NCBI RefSeq assembly: GCF_027887165.1
Contig: NC_077228.1
Location: 105,562,260 to 105,626,259, forward strand
Reading direction: 5' to 3'
DNA: 64,000 nt
Source: Monodelphis domestica
Taxonomy: Eukaryota > Chordata > Mammalia > Didelphimorphia > Didelphidae
In this document: positions 35,762-55,743 of the stretch, piece by piece
How the letters are laid out: every line of letters starts with the position of its first letter
How positions within the stretch are numbered: the stretch's first letter is position 1
Notes under the pieces: model-generated
The model's database searches: none
The model's input: only the letters and a program-made list of their open reading frames with translations
Told to the model about the DNA's origin: nothing
Program-made: the position numbers and the translations under genes

Positions 35762-35965
35762 TTTTGTTTTGAAACCCTTACCTTCTGTCTTGGAATCAAT
35801 ATTGGGTATTGGTTCCAAGGCAGAAGAGTGGTAAAGGTTAGGCAATGGGGGTTAAGTGACTTGTCCAGGGTCACATAGCTGGGAAGTGTCTGAGGCCAGA
35901 TTTGAACGTAGGACCTCGTCTCTAGGCCTGGCTCTCAATCCACTGAGCTACCCAGCTGCCCCCAG
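35762..35965 (-). repeat. type-1 CORE-SINE
   Basis: Complete antisense copy downstream of LTR copy 3. Confidence 0.88.
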
Positions 35966-35969
35966 TAGT

Positions 35970-36390
35970 TTTTTATTAAAGTCACTGATAGCCTGAGCTT
36001 TTAAATGTCATTGTCCCAGTCACCAGATTATAAGGCTCTAGCCCTACCCTAGAGACCTGGAAGTGTCTCCAAGGGGCGCACAAGGGAAGCTAAATGTTCA
36101 TGGGAAGATGTGTCTAAAAACAGGAGTTGTCCTGGGAGGTGAGAGACTTCTGACAGTCTCATTTAAGCCCCCCTAATGGCCACAGGAAGAATAATCCTAA
36201 TTTCCGTGTCAAAATGTGGAAGAACTAGGAGAGGGTAGCATGGAGTCCCAATCATCCACCTTCAAAGTTCTCATTCTCCTGATCTACGTTCAGTCCAGCT
36301 AAGGGAGAGAAAGAATAATAAAGGGCCAAAGCAGCAAAGTTTGCAGCCTTTAGAGTTGCACCCATGTTGGGGTAGGGAGGGACAAAGTCT
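35970..36390. other. intergenic, nothing recognised
   Basis: Unique-looking sequence just past the tubulin poly(A) site. Confidence 0.5.
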
Positions 36391-36394
36391 CACA

Positions 36395-36422
36395 TTTATT
36401 GCAAATAAGAAAAGACTTTATT
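36395..36422 (-). terminator. alpha-tubulin poly(A) signals
   Basis: Two AATAAA hexamers on the minus strand, at 36417-36422 and 36395-36400, lie 72-99 bases after the stop. This gives a short 3'UTR of about 0.1 kb. Confidence 0.7.
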
Positions 36423-36493
36423 TTGGAGTGGTAGGAAAAGGGAAAGACACAAAAGACAGACAAGGTCAACTGAGGTTGGTTGCTGGATGCTTT

Positions 36494-44405
<7,912 letters not shown>

Positions 44406-44507
44406 GGTTGCTCCGAAGTGTGAAGATAGGAAGGTGCTGTTGACTGTAGACAGGCTACGGGTCTCTGCCAACACAGCAAATTGGAGAGCGCGTACCTCTA
44501 GCGGTGG

Positions 44508-44515
44508 CTTATATA
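44508..44515 (-). promoter_or_regulatory. alpha-tubulin TATA box
   Basis: TATATAAG on the minus strand, about 105 bases before the ATG. Transcription would start near 44480. The surroundings are GC-rich. Confidence 0.8.
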
Positions 44516-44555
44516 GCCCCGCCGAGCCTCAGGCCCTGCCCTCACCTCGGCTCCC

Positions 44556-44560
44556 ATTGG
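44556..44560 (-). promoter_or_regulatory. CCAAT box, proximal
   Basis: CCAAT on the minus strand in the context GCCCAATGGGAG, about 40 bases upstream of the TATA box, fits an NF-Y site. Confidence 0.6.
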
Positions 44561-44680
44561 GCTGGCTGCAGAGCCGGGCCCCACTTTCCACTTTTCTCAC
44601 TGGGCCAGGCCCTCAAGGAAATCCGCCCCTCATTCCCTCACTGGGCGGCCGCTTATGAAATGTCCCCGCCGAAGCTGCTC

Positions 44681-44685
44681 ATTGG
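44681..44685 (-). promoter_or_regulatory. CCAAT box, distal
   Basis: A second minus-strand CCAAT (CTGCCCAATGAGC), about 170 bases upstream of the TATA box, in the same GC-rich block (44520-44760). Confidence 0.5.
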
Positions 44686-44760
44686 GCAGTTTGTAAAAGG
44701 GAAAGGGAGGCGACTGTCCACCTTCGGACCTAGGGCCAGAGCCTTTACCCCACCTACTCC

Positions 44761-45924
44761 CGGTGTGTAGCAAGAAGATCATCAAAGGGAGGAGTAGGCG
44801 TTTGGCTTCCCTGCGATCCCCCACCCCCAGGTGACCCTCATCTGCCCATAGGAGTAACTGGAATTTAGTTTGGAGTTTGGCCTCAATATACACCCTGGGA
44901 AACTCTTAGTGGAATCATTTGAGTGGTTTTTTAATTTGTTCTAAGGGACAGTTTTCTGGAAGTTCAGTGGATACATTCGGAATTATTTGCCTTCTGCTGA
45001 AAAAGTATCTCCGGGTTATTTCTTTGCCTATCTTCAGTTTTCAGATTGATTGAGCTCAGTATTGGAGACCCACACCCATCTCAAAGTCCCGATTCAGCTG
45101 TAGTCCAGAGCGCATCTGTCTGCAATTTCTGTCCCTTCTCTTTAACCAATTGGGCCCTTTGCCCGTTTGGGGGCAGTACTGAGGGAGTGGTGTCATTTAG
45201 CTTCATTAAACGATTGGATAAAGTATTTCCACCCTTTAATAACGATCGATCGCCTTTAATATTTTCCCTAGCCTGTCAGAGAAGTGCGTTCCCATCCCAC
45301 TGCCCCTCAGGAAAATCACATCCTTCTAAAAGATGAACTTTAGAGAGCTGGACAAGGCAGTGGTGGCAATGTGGTATGTATGGGACTGGCTAACGTGGGA
45401 AATTCACTGAGTCAGGTTGAGAAAACTAAATTCCATTCTGTCAAGACACAATTGCAAATTGTGAAGTTCTTTAGTCCATCCCAGGACTCTAGATGGGATG
45501 GGGTGGGGAGAACATACAGAAGATTTAAAACCACATTGGCATCTGGTTTGCTTATTTGACTTGTGCTCAGCTGGCCTTTGACCAATAAAATACAGATTCT
45601 ATTTGTGCATACAAAAAAATCCCATAGGTAGCACCAAAACAAATGTTTTAATTTCTCATAAAACATTTGCAGGTGAGTATCTTCCTCAAGCACCCCCAGG
45701 AGGTAAAGGTCCCAGATTCAATGTCAGTCAATTTGCATATCAGAAAAAAAACACCCCAATTTTTCAAAGGTCACTAGCTCCACTTGTACTGTATGAAACC
45801 ACTCTAAAATGTGTCACTGGTCACAAAGGGGATATAGTGAGAAATCATAAATGACTCTGTGCAAGTGAGCACTTTGAAAGTGCTTAAATGTAAAGAGCTT
45901 TAGGAAAGTGAGGTATTAGTAAAC
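44761..45924. other. upstream of the tubulin promoter
   Basis: About 1.1 kb with no recognised repeat, ending at the hAT MITE. Confidence 0.5.
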
Positions 45925-46333
45925 CTTGGGTCCCCAAACTTTTTTACACAGGGGGCTAGTTCTCTGTCCCTCAGACCGTTGAAGGGCTGGACTATAAAAC
46001 CCTAACCCTAAAAACTAATGCCAACCCTAACCCTAAATCCTAACTCTAACCAGCAGCAGTATACACAGTGTGGAATCCCCTCCCCCAGATCATGACTCAC
46101 CACGATGACATCTTCCTTTGTACAGCCACATAATCCTTTGCATGGTGCCTTATGTCACCAGAAGTAGTACTGTATGTGAGTGATGCCACAATTTGTGGTG
46201 CCGCCACATACAGTGCTCCTCTCACTGACCATCAATGAAAGAGGTGCCCCTTCCAGAAGTGCGGTGGGGGCTGGATACATGGCCTGGGGGGGGGGCTGCA
46301 TGTGGCCCACAGGGCATAGTTTGGGGACCCCTG
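45925..46333. mobile_element. hAT-family MITE
   Basis: Inverted ends gggtccccaaact and agtttggggaccc are flanked by 8-bp near-duplicates tagtaaac (45917-45924) and tactaaac (46334-46341), 7 of 8 matching. There is no transposase. The interior holds CCCTAA-type repeats. Confidence 0.85.
45999..46052. repeat. telomere-like CCCTAA repeats inside the hAT MITE
   Basis: About seven imperfect ccctaa/cctaa units, for example aaccctaaccctaaa, between the MITE ends. Confidence 0.85.
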
Positions 46334-46552
46334 TACTAAACCATCATCACTATTAGAAAAAAAAATCCTCTTGCCCTACTGGAGAGGTGGGCAGTACTTG
46401 TAACAAAAAGTAACTATTACTATTTGGCCCTTCCTTATGTACATAGTAAAGTTAGCAACATTGATGCCACTAAATTGAACAGTACATCCCTCTCCCATCC
46501 CTCTTTCTTTAGCTATCAATAATCCTGCCAAAGATGTCACTAGAATACAACC

Positions 46553-46648
46553 ACCTTGTTGATTTGTTTTCCAGTTGTGGCTGACCCTGTGACCCCTTTT
46601 GGAATTTTCTTAGCAAAGACATTGGAGTTGTTTTGCCATTTCCTTCCT
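46553..46648 (-). repeat. Mar1-type SINE fragment
   Basis: Antisense tail: tggctgaccctgtgacccct, ggaattttcttagcaaagac, gttgttttgccatttccttc. Confidence 0.7.
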
Positions 46649-47405
46649 CAACATCCAAGGGATTCTCATTTTTTTGGAACACTGACATTTTGTTTCATTC
46701 TGGAACATCCTTCACCAACTTCATAGCACTATACATTTTATTTATGCACTGTTCTGTTTTGATTTCTAGTTACTTAAGTATGGATCAAAAACTTTTAAGT
46801 TCCAAAGGTACAGAAAGAATCCATGTCTTAATTAAACATCTTCAATATTGTCCCTGTGGTATCAAACTTAAGTGGAAACAGGGGCTACTAAACTGTATGT
46901 AAGGAATACTAAGAAGACTTCTATTAGATTTTTATTTATGTTGTTAAATATTTTCCAATTACATTTTAAACTGCTTCAGGCCTCACTAGGAAGTGTTACC
47001 GGTTATGATTTTACATAAAATAGAGTCTTTAAGACATGGTTATTAAATTTAATCGGTTTTATGATTTTGTAAAAAAAGAGTTTCTTGGATTTCTTTCTTC
47101 ATTCACACTGTCTCAATCCATTTTGAAATTTAGTGTTTTCAAAATTCAACCTCTTCTTACTTTTATATGTACTTTCACATACCAAATCTCTGTAGGACTC
47201 ACTGGAGAAGGGCCTAAGAAATGTGTTATTCTTAAGATAATAGTTATTAATATCTAATAATAATATTGACCCCTCCCATCCATTTCTCTTCTAGCTCCCT
47301 TCAAGACAAGGTTACCTACCCCCTCCTTCTTCAAGTAGGACAAAAGCCTTAAGTGAGTTTGTCTGGGAATTTGCCGGGAGCAGCGTCCCAGACTGTTCAC
47401 ATTTT

Positions 47406-47607
47406 TCCCCCTAAACCTTTACCTTCCACCTTAGAATCAATATTGCATATTGGTTCCAAGGCAGAAGAGTGGTAAGGGCTAAGCAATGGGATTAAGTGAC
47501 TTGCCCAGGGTCACACAGCTAGGAAGTGTCTGTAGTCAAATTAGAACCCAGAACCTCCCATCTCTAGGCCTGGTTCTCAATCCACTGAGTCAACCAGCTG
47601 TGCCCTT
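47406..47607 (-). repeat. type-1 CORE-SINE
   Basis: Complete antisense copy downstream of RABIF. Confidence 0.88.
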
Positions 47608-48177
47608 AACTTGCACACCAAAAGCTCCAGAGCCCTTTGAGAAGGGAGTTGGAGCCTTTTTTTTTCATACCTTTCCCTTAAACACAACAACAAAATGATT
47701 CTGAAATAAGAACCACAGTCTAGTGGAGTGAGGGTGGGGTGGCTGGAGATGGAAAGGCTCTGAGAGAACAAGCATATCTTGTTCACCAAGAGATGGAATC
47801 AAGATAAAACATTAAGACTGCCAGGCTTCTTTGGGGGGCATTTCTGAGTCTGTGTCAGTGAGGTATTTCTTGAATCTTTGGCCTTAGCTCTCATTCCTGA
47901 CTGTCCATTCCCACCTCCATGTATTTAACCCCTTACACTCAAAGCTCAAATGGGGACATTTAAAAACACTTCCCAAAGAACCAGGAAAAGCCAGGAAACT
48001 GGTGTCTCCCTCAGCTCAGCAGTTATTCCTTTTCCATTCTCTAGTTACAAAGGACCCTAGAAACGACCAAATGTTTTCCCTGGAGCAACTGCAGTGACCT
48101 TGACCACAGGAGTAAGCACAATTCACCCTTTCAGATGTAGTGAAAGTGAATAATACATTAATTAAAAAAAAAAACAT

Positions 48178-48240
48178 TTACTTAAAGCATCTGCTATGTG
48201 GAAAGCACTGTGAAAAGATACCAAAAAATAAAAGTTTTCT
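48178..48240 (-). repeat. L2 3'-end fragment
   Basis: cttaaagcatctgctatgtg and gaaagcactgtgaaaagata. Confidence 0.5.
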
Positions 48241-48403
48241 ATTTAGGAGACTGGACACCAAAAAGCCAAAGCTGAGTGGGGATTGGTTTAAGTAGCTGAT
48301 GAGCCCCAGGAGGCAGGAAGGTCCAAAATGAGCCCCAGGAGGTATGGTCCATACCTTCTCTCCAAGGACACACATGAAGTCTTTTAGCCACTGTTCAGAT
48401 ATT

Positions 48404-49937
48404 TTTATTATGGGCAGTATATCTGAAAAGATGAAGTACTAAATGTCTTGTACTTTGGGCTTCTGCATAAAAACTGCATGTCCAGGTTTGGCTGATGATA
48501 TTAGGGGCCAACATGCCCTTAGACACACCAATTTGGCTTTGCTTCTTTGGCCCAAATGTCTTTTTATGAATAAAAAAAAATCCTGTTGTGTTCCTAGCAA
48601 CTATACAGCAACACATTTTACTTACTGGATATTAAGAAAATATCAGTACTGTCCAATTCTACAGTAGCATTTCAGTGGTCCATGACTGGGAAATAAAGTC
48701 ATTATTTTTTGGTGGACAAGTTGTTCAAAGGTTTATGCACAATGCTTTTACCTTGACAGGGAAGCCTATAAAAATATGTTAAGGGATTGGGGAGAGGCAA
48801 AGGAAGAGGTGAGAAGAGGGAAAAGAGCACCAAACCAAGGGGTGTGAGGCACTGAAGTTCTCAAGATGGTATTTGCACTTTGAATTATCATTGCTTCTTC
48901 TCTACCTCAACTCTCAGCCCTCTGTGCTGTCCTAAGAAGTTGCTTTAAACTTTATACATCACTTGAGAAGAAGGTACCATGGACCAGTTGAGTGGAGATG
49001 ATAGAGTAAGTGGAAATCATAGAAGAGAGTAAAACAAGTGTGCCAACTCATTCATATTTAATGCCCTCTTGTATCAGCACCAAACCAGAAGGGCCAAGAG
49101 TTTTCCTAGCAGTCAGGAAACATAATCCCACTCAGAATGAATAAGAATACAGGTAACTCAATGGAAATTTGCATTCTGTAATTTGTTATGATGGCGAATG
49201 TTAAAGATAAAGTCCCATCTCATCAATTATTCTTGCCTGTACCACTGTCCATTAAGTTCAGTTACTCTCAACAGATGATGCTTTCTTTAGACACAATTCT
49301 TCCCATAAATAAGGGAATCAGTCATCTGTTTAGACATGAGCCAAGTCTGTAAATTTCACCTACAAGTCAGTAATGGCTCCTCCCTTAAGTGCTCTCCACC
49401 CTGATACTCAAAGGAGAATCTTGGACACATCTGGCAAATTCCTTTTCTTTGTGGTGGTTATCAGAAGAAGATGCTAAAAATTTAACTCTCTACTCATACA
49501 TCATAAGTGTGGGGTTAGACAAGAAACCACATGAGAATTTAAAAAGCTATAAAGAGTTCAAACAAATAAGAACAGTAAAAATATGAATGTCAATTTAGAG
49601 CAAGAAACAAAAAAATAGCACCCGGATAAGAGACATGAACACACAGGTAGGGCAGTGGAGGAATTCTGGGAGGCATTTGGCTTCCCATATCCCTCAAATT
49701 AAAGAGGGAAAGAGGAGGAAGTGTTATTATACAGGGAGAACTATGAGAGACATATGCACTTGAGGTTTCAAGGAAGCAAGTTAGGGTAAAATCCTCTGTA
49801 TGTTCAAGTAGACATGTTGGTACTCACAACTTTACATTAGTATAGAGAAGAAAGCAGAAAAGTTATATCAGATTAGAATGACCACTTTTTGGGAGAGATG
49901 CTTCCACCATGGTAAGTCGCTGCTGAAGGTCCCTTAG
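48404..49937 (-). other. RABIF: probable RABIF 3'UTR
   Basis: About 1.5 kb after the RABIF stop with no repeat recognised, unlike its surroundings, as expected for a long 3'UTR. A minus-strand AATAAA at 48404-48409 is a candidate poly(A) signal. The end is not proved. Confidence 0.4.
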
Positions 49938-50183
49938 TCACTCATGGGAAACTCTCTCCAAAGCCACATAGAAACTATTTTTGTCATCCAGGCAGTGCCA
50001 GCCGATGGGTCCAATTTCACAATCTGCGCAGACCAGAAATTTGATGTTCCCCACATCTTTGGTGAAGCCCACATTCTCAAAGGTGAACATGTCATCCACC
50101 AGCCAGTGTTCTTGAAGGAAGTCACCCTCTGGGTTGCTGTCATCAGCCAGAGCTGGCTTCTTCCTCATGGAGGGAAGGAAAAG
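49938..50183 (-). CDS. RABIF: RABIF exon 2, coding part (residues 43-123)
   Basis: The acceptor gcatggcag is followed by LFLPSMRKKPALADDS and continues to ERVSHE and TGA. All 81 codons align to the human protein with few changes. Confidence 0.96.
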   Translation of the reverse strand, partial: LFLPSMRKKPALADDSNPEGDFLQEHWLVDDMFTFENVGFTKDVGNIKFLVCADCEIGPIGWHCLDDKNSFYVALERVSHE

Positions 50184-53100
50184 CTGCCATGCAAAAAAAC
50201 ATAGAGTCACCTGGGCTCACACACCACCCCATTTCTTGATCATATTCAATGCCCTACAATCTCATAACAAATTTTAAAAGGGGAACATGGTCTATGGTTT
50301 GAAATTTTGGATGGTTTCTGATGATATTCTGATATAGGAGAGGTTCTAGTTTATTGCTGGTGTCTTCTCAATGTAGCAGCACAGAGTATACTAGCTCTCT
50401 AATTCCTTGCATGTCCTGAGTGTTGGGGATAAATAGCATTATATGAAGGATTCCCTAGGATTCAAAGGCAACATCAGGACTTGAGATTCCAAGTCCAAGA
50501 TCCCTGGAATTCCACCCTTTCAACTTCTAGGATTCTTCATCAGCAGACCAGAAAACCTTTTGCAGCTAGAGAACCACTTTAATTTTCCAGCGCTACAAAA
50601 TCAGCTCTGCTTCTACTTGACCAATCCAAATCAGGTTTCCAATCTCTCATACTTATTGCTGCTCTTATCACATTTTCCTCTAGCAATCTTCTCTTTTGTA
50701 AAATTATCTCTATTATTATCTCTAAGTTCTCTTCTAGCTCTAAATTTTAGGATCTCTATGGTCTTCAAAACCAGTCATGAAACAGGACAATAGCTTCAGT
50801 GTACTGATTTGGCATTTTGGATGGCCAAGAACTCAAGTGGAAGCCCTTATATAGTAACAGACATGTGGGACAGGAAGAACAGGGTAAGCAGGTTCTCTCC
50901 AAAGTACAATCAATCATGATGTGTGTGACAGATGCTGATGAAGGCTTCCTTAGTTTGCATTCAGGAACTCCTGGGTGGAAACACACTGGCGGTCACTTCA
51001 AGAGTTCTTTTGGGAGAATCATGCTCCTAATCCTTCCCTGACTTTGAGTACTTACTTACCTTTGTTCAAATAGATGTCTCTGTGTTGTCCTAATACACAT
51101 TTATGTCCTAATTCACCTGTGACTTCTCTGATTACACAACAAAGTTAGAAGCCATTTCATGTTTACAGGCAACAATTTCCCCCAAAATATGTTGGACCCA
51201 CACTCAGTCTTCTGGGCATGGATTAGATCATATCATAACAATATACAGGGAGACAGGTTATGTGACTTGAGGCAATCCCTGAGAATTTAACCTTGTGAAG
51301 AGCTTTGATATCAACAGATTAAGCGATGATATAAATATACATTATTCCATTAAACAGTGCTCAAGTAAATTATGTGCTTGGCATTAAAGTGTTAGCACAA
51401 CAAAGAAATATAACTCTGTTCTCATTTATAGACCAATACACTACTATTTACCCCTGACTTACTAGTACTATCTTTTTTTTTTTAAACTATCTCTTCTTAT
51501 TTGCTGGTCACATATATTCAACAACACCTCAGTTTACTGAGTGTCCACTCTGTAAGGTCCACTAACTACTCTCACTAATCTCTGAACATTCCCATTTAAA
51601 TTTGCTTCTTGCTTAGAGCAATAACAGAGAAATATCCCAGACTAATTGTGTCATGTCAGGGACCTCCCTCAAATGAAGGCCAGGTTATGGGATGTGTTTT
51701 TAATTGGAATATTTAAGGGTATTAGTTGAATACTGGGTAGATGCTTAGCACCTAGGGCCTAGATGTCTAAAAAAACCCTCTATAGATTGAAGAAACCTAA
51801 TAGCACCTACCTCACAGGGTAGTTCTGAAGATCAAATAATATGGGGAAAATACTTTGCAAACCTTAACATGGATTAAAAATGGTAGCTTTTACTATAAGG
51901 GTAACGGATGCCACTGGATTAATCAACTGAATTATACTAGGGATTCTAGAGTTACCTTTGCATAGTCTGGAATGCTCCCTCACAACCTCTGGGAACACTC
52001 AGCTTCTTTTAAAATTCAAATGCCACCTTCTTCAAAAGGGCTTTTCCTAATTTTCAAAGTTGTTAGTCCCTCTCCAAATTACTGTGCATTTATTTTGCAT
52101 GTATCATGTATTTACTTACTTATGAACATGCTATATACCCCCTACTGAGGGCAGAGATTTTTTTTTTCTTGTCTTTAAATTCAGTGATTGGCATTCATCA
52201 AGGAAGTAAAAAACTTTTTCTTTCCTTTATTTGTGAGAGAAAAATGGGCTTTTTTGGGGAAAAACTGAAACACATGGATGGGTTTTTCCAGACCTAGAAT
52301 AGATCAAAGGATATAGACAACACCCAGACTAAGTTACTTTTTGTTAGTTTAGGAATATTATGTCTTATGTTTATTTAATTAGTTTGTAAGAAGTGATGTT
52401 AGGTTGTAGAAAGACTAGACTGAGTGACCTAGGTTTTAGCCACACCTCAGGCCCTATCCAACTATGATGCTCTAGGAGTAGGTTTTCTCCTGAGGGGATT
52501 GCCATGAGTTAATTTTGATGTTTTTTGCTGTTTTTTTTTTTAAATCCTTACCTTCCATCTTAGAATCAATACTATTTACTGGTTTCAAGACAGAGGAGTG
52601 AAGGTAAGGATTAGGCAATAGGTGTTAAATGTCTTGTCCAGCACACAACTAGGAATTGTCTGAGGTCACATTTGAACCCAGGACCCTCTCATGGCTGTCT
52701 ACTGAGCCACCTAGCTGAGTCAATTTGATATTAAGTTTTAAAAGTTTTTTTACTTAGTAATCATACATTTACAAACCAAATTAATTTATTAAATATAGGT
52801 TTTTTAATTTCTGTAATAAATGATCTAAACTTTGAGTTCTAATTTTAGGAAACCTTACTTTTACTAGCTAAAAAGAAATCATTACTATTGGAGGAAAAGA
52901 AACTCAAGTACATGCTTTGAGATAAGATTCTGGAGAACAGGTATAATTCTATCAATCTATGACATCAAAAAATCAAGAGCATGAGGAATCACAGAAACAA
53001 GGGCATGAAATCCGCCCTTCCCTCCAGAGAAAATGTCGGTGGGGAGATGGAAAAGTACTTCTGAGGGTTAAACCATTCAGTTTATCCTCCATATCACTCA

Positions 53101-53964
53101 GTTGGTCACTGGCATTTTAGTAATCTGACCCAGCACACAGCTGTACCTGAGACTCTTTCCAAAGCCATTTCTACAGTCGTTGTGGGAATGTGGAGACGAA
53201 TCGGCAAAGTATGTGAACAGCTGACTCTGAATCGTTACCCTCTTCTGAAGGTTATTTTTTTAAATTGGGGGGTGAGGGTGGACATGGGATCTTTCCCATT
53301 TCCCAGGACTTGGGAGTCTAGGTGTGACTAGAGGGTTGGGGCCAGGAGGCCCGCGGCCGTGGTGCTTGGGCTTAAAGCAGAGGCCAGGGAGCTGAGGCTT
53401 TTTCACCCACGAAGTGGCTGAGGGGTTGACTTGAAGGGCCCTGCTTGAGGCGCACCCCCGGCCTGGAGTACTAGGAGGGCACCCCTCTGCCCCGAAGCTT
53501 CAAGGGCTCCCGGGTGTGGGCCCGTCTCAGCTCAGGGTTCCGACCGTGACTCCCCCAAAGATTGGGATCAATGAGGAAAGGCTGGGGCAGGGTATGCAGG
53601 GTGCACGACAGAGCTGCAGAGGAAAGGGGGACAGGAGTGAAAGCTTGGAGAGGTGAGGCACGGGCCGGAAGGACCAGCTAGCGAGGGTGCGGAAGTCGGA
53701 GCAGGAAGAAGTCTCGCGTGTTGACGGGCGGGGCTCAGAACTGCTAGAGGGCGGGGTCTCAAGGAGCAGGGGGCGGGGCTACGGACCCCGCAGTCCGCTC
53801 CTCTAGGCGAGGAAAGAGGGCTCCTTCTTGCGTGATACCTGTCTGCGGGAGAAGAGAGCGGCCCCGGGCTGCAGCACCCGGGATCCACAGCGCTGACACA
53901 GCACAGCTTTTCTGTTTCGGCCCTCAGCTGACACTAGTTCGTTCGTCTGCAACTCCGGCTCCAT
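49938..53964 (-). CDS. RABIF: RABIF (MSS4), Rab-interacting zinc protein
   Basis: MSS4 binds nucleotide-free exocytic Rabs. It was first described as a weak exchange factor and later as a Rab holdase (for example for RAB10). Exons 53839-53964 and 49938-50183 join to 123 codons plus stop. The sequence starts MEPELQTNELVSAEGRNRKA and is close to human MSS4 throughout. The two zinc-binding CxxC pairs are intact (LCQRCGS in exon 1, VCADCE in exon 2), as is the final FYVALERVSHE. The ATG at 53964 has purine at -3 and G at +4. Upstream of it the frame stays open through a Gly/Ser-rich stretch that has no ATG, so 53964 is the start. KLHL12 is its 5' neighbour on the same strand, as in human. Confidence 0.96.
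51785..51890 (+). repeat. MIR-like 3' fragment in the RABIF intron
   Basis: gcacctacctcacagggtag, ttctgaagatcaaataatat, gcaaaccttaacatgg. Confidence 0.5.
52525..52722 (-). repeat. type-1 CORE-SINE in the RABIF intron
   Basis: aaatccttaccttccatctt to gccacctagctgagtc. Diverged. Confidence 0.82.
53839..53964 (-). CDS. RABIF: RABIF exon 1, coding part (residues 1-42)
   Basis: 42 codons ending at SRRQ, donor CAG|gtatca, inside a CpG-rich block. Confidence 0.95.
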
Positions 53965-54200
53965 CGCGCCGCTGCCGCTGCCGCTACCGCTGCCACCGCC
54001 GTCACTACCACCACCACCACCACCACCACCACCACTACTACCACTTCCCTGAGTCGCCTCCACCGCGCAGGCGCAGACTGTTTCTCGGCGTGGGAGCCTT
54101 CTTCCCCACCTTCTTTCTTCAGTGCGCAGCCGCTACTTCTCTAGTCACCACTGTCACTCGAGTCACCGCGCAGGCGTCTTCGGCTACTTTTGGGTCTGCT
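53965..54200 (-). promoter_or_regulatory. RABIF: RABIF CpG-rich promoter / 5'UTR with NRF1-like sites
   Basis: GC-rich sequence just upstream of the RABIF ATG. Repeated CGCGCAGGCG and TGCGCCTGCGCG blocks (around 54063-54075 and 54165-54178) resemble NRF1 sites. No TATA box was seen. The surrounding CpG-rich region runs from about 53.3 to 54.4 kb. Confidence 0.6.
54007..54044 (-). repeat. GGT trinucleotide repeat in the RABIF 5' leader
   Basis: (CCA)n on the plus strand, GGT on the minus. It lies in frame with RABIF and would encode about nine glycines in a row within a Gly/Ser stretch, but no ATG precedes it. Confidence 0.9.
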
Positions 54201-55743
54201 ACGCAGGCGCTATCCTCCTCCATTGCTTGCGCTGAATGGTCAGCTGTGTCGGAGTGGCTTTGTGACACGGACACCGGACTACTGGAAATCAGTGTCAAAC
54301 TCTCTCCTCCCACCATAGCCAATTCACAGGACGTCAGCGCCCAACCTCCTTTATCCCGAACCAGGTTAGGCCAAATGGCTTACGAAATAACCTTGTACCA
54401 TGTAACTAACGTTTTCAGACCTTTTGGAAGAATGACCCAGTGACTATTTCCTTAGGCTGCTGCCGGTGGGAGCAGCATATTCACATCGAAGCACTCAACC
54501 CGATTCTCTAATCCTTTCAGGCAAGCTGGTTTAAAAATCCGGCGTTGCTAGAAAATGCTGACCATCTTTTTTATCCTGGGAATAGTAAAATTAGTTCTGA
54601 AGATGTCAGCCTTCATTTCCCTTTTTGCTATAGGCCTTTGGTCTGGTGAAGAAAATGAGGCTGAGGCTATTTTCACCCCACAGAACTCTCATTTAGCTTT
54701 AACTACAGATTTTTACTAATATCTACGAACACTTCTGAGCAGGCCACAGGTTAAGATCTAGTCTTTCCCCTTCATTTTACATTTGTAGAAATGAGCCTGT
54801 CTATGGAGGCTGCGATTTGCCCAAAGGTAATGCAGGCAGAATCAAGAGGTTAGAACCACACAGGATGCTGTGGATGGTTTTAGTCCATCATCTTTATCTC
54901 TCATATCCATGAGGTTGGGAGGGGTTTTAAAACTTGTGACATAGGTTTGGCTCATAGTCTTGAATGTTCTGGAGGTCATTGGGAGATTATGACTTGCCCA
55001 AGGTCATACAGCTAGTGTTTTAAAGCAGGTCTTGGATTTCCCCTGGGGCTGCCCCACTTCAGCATATCTAATATACCAAGTTATCATCTATTTAATTTTG
55101 GAAATTGCTTTAAACCATTGGTCAGAAGATCCCAGGTGTTTAAGACTTTCAAAAGGTTGGTATCCTTTCTCAAAGATGGCTTCCCCTCCTACTTCAGTGG
55201 CCCCAAATTCCTCCTCTGAAAGGCTGAATGTTTGTAGAAGTAGTAGTAGAGACAGTGTAGGTTTTGGGGAGGCACATGATTTAGGACTAGAATGTTAATG
55301 GGTTAGGACCTGTAAAGGAAATCTGTTCATTTAGGAAAAGGAGCACTACAATACCTCCTTAAGCTAGTGCTTCCTACATTCAGTACCATTCATTTAGATG
55401 TGGCATACATACTTAGACAATAACCACATAGATATGTTTCTTTTCCTTGGCCTCCCTACCCCATCTGAGTAAACTGCAGTTGGGCAAAGAGTGGTATGGT
55501 AGGAGTGGTATGACCTGGCCTTCAAGGTTTTTCTTCTGGTCTCTACAAAAGAACAGCAGCTGCCTCCCATCTCTTTAATTGTAGCAGAACCTAATGCTCC
55601 ATAGCAAGTATAGAGTGGGTAAGAGATTTAATATAAATCAAATTCTCAAGAAGGTACCTACAGCTGATCCTCTCCCCTTTTTCTATAAAGGCCTTTAGAG
55701 TACAGTGAGGATCAGCCACAAACTGCACTCAAGACATGTGGTT

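Larger units (their letters stand above)
50184..53838 (-). other. RABIF: RABIF intron
   Basis: 3.66 kb single intron (gtatca ... gcatggcag) with one SINE and one MIR-like piece. Confidence 0.9.

Noticed and set aside
45999-46052. Interstitial telomere from a chromosome fusion
   Set aside because: The repeat is short, imperfect and wholly inside a hAT MITE, so it moved with the element.
53965-54063. A 32-residue Gly/Ser N-terminal extension of RABIF as the annotated start
   Set aside because: The apparent first Met is a GTG. The ATG at 53964 gives the conserved protein, so the extension is kept only as a hypothesis.
53832-54443. 203-codon plus-strand frame with a His run
   Set aside because: It is antisense to the RABIF promoter and exon 1, and its His run is the CCA repeat. 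No homology was recognised.
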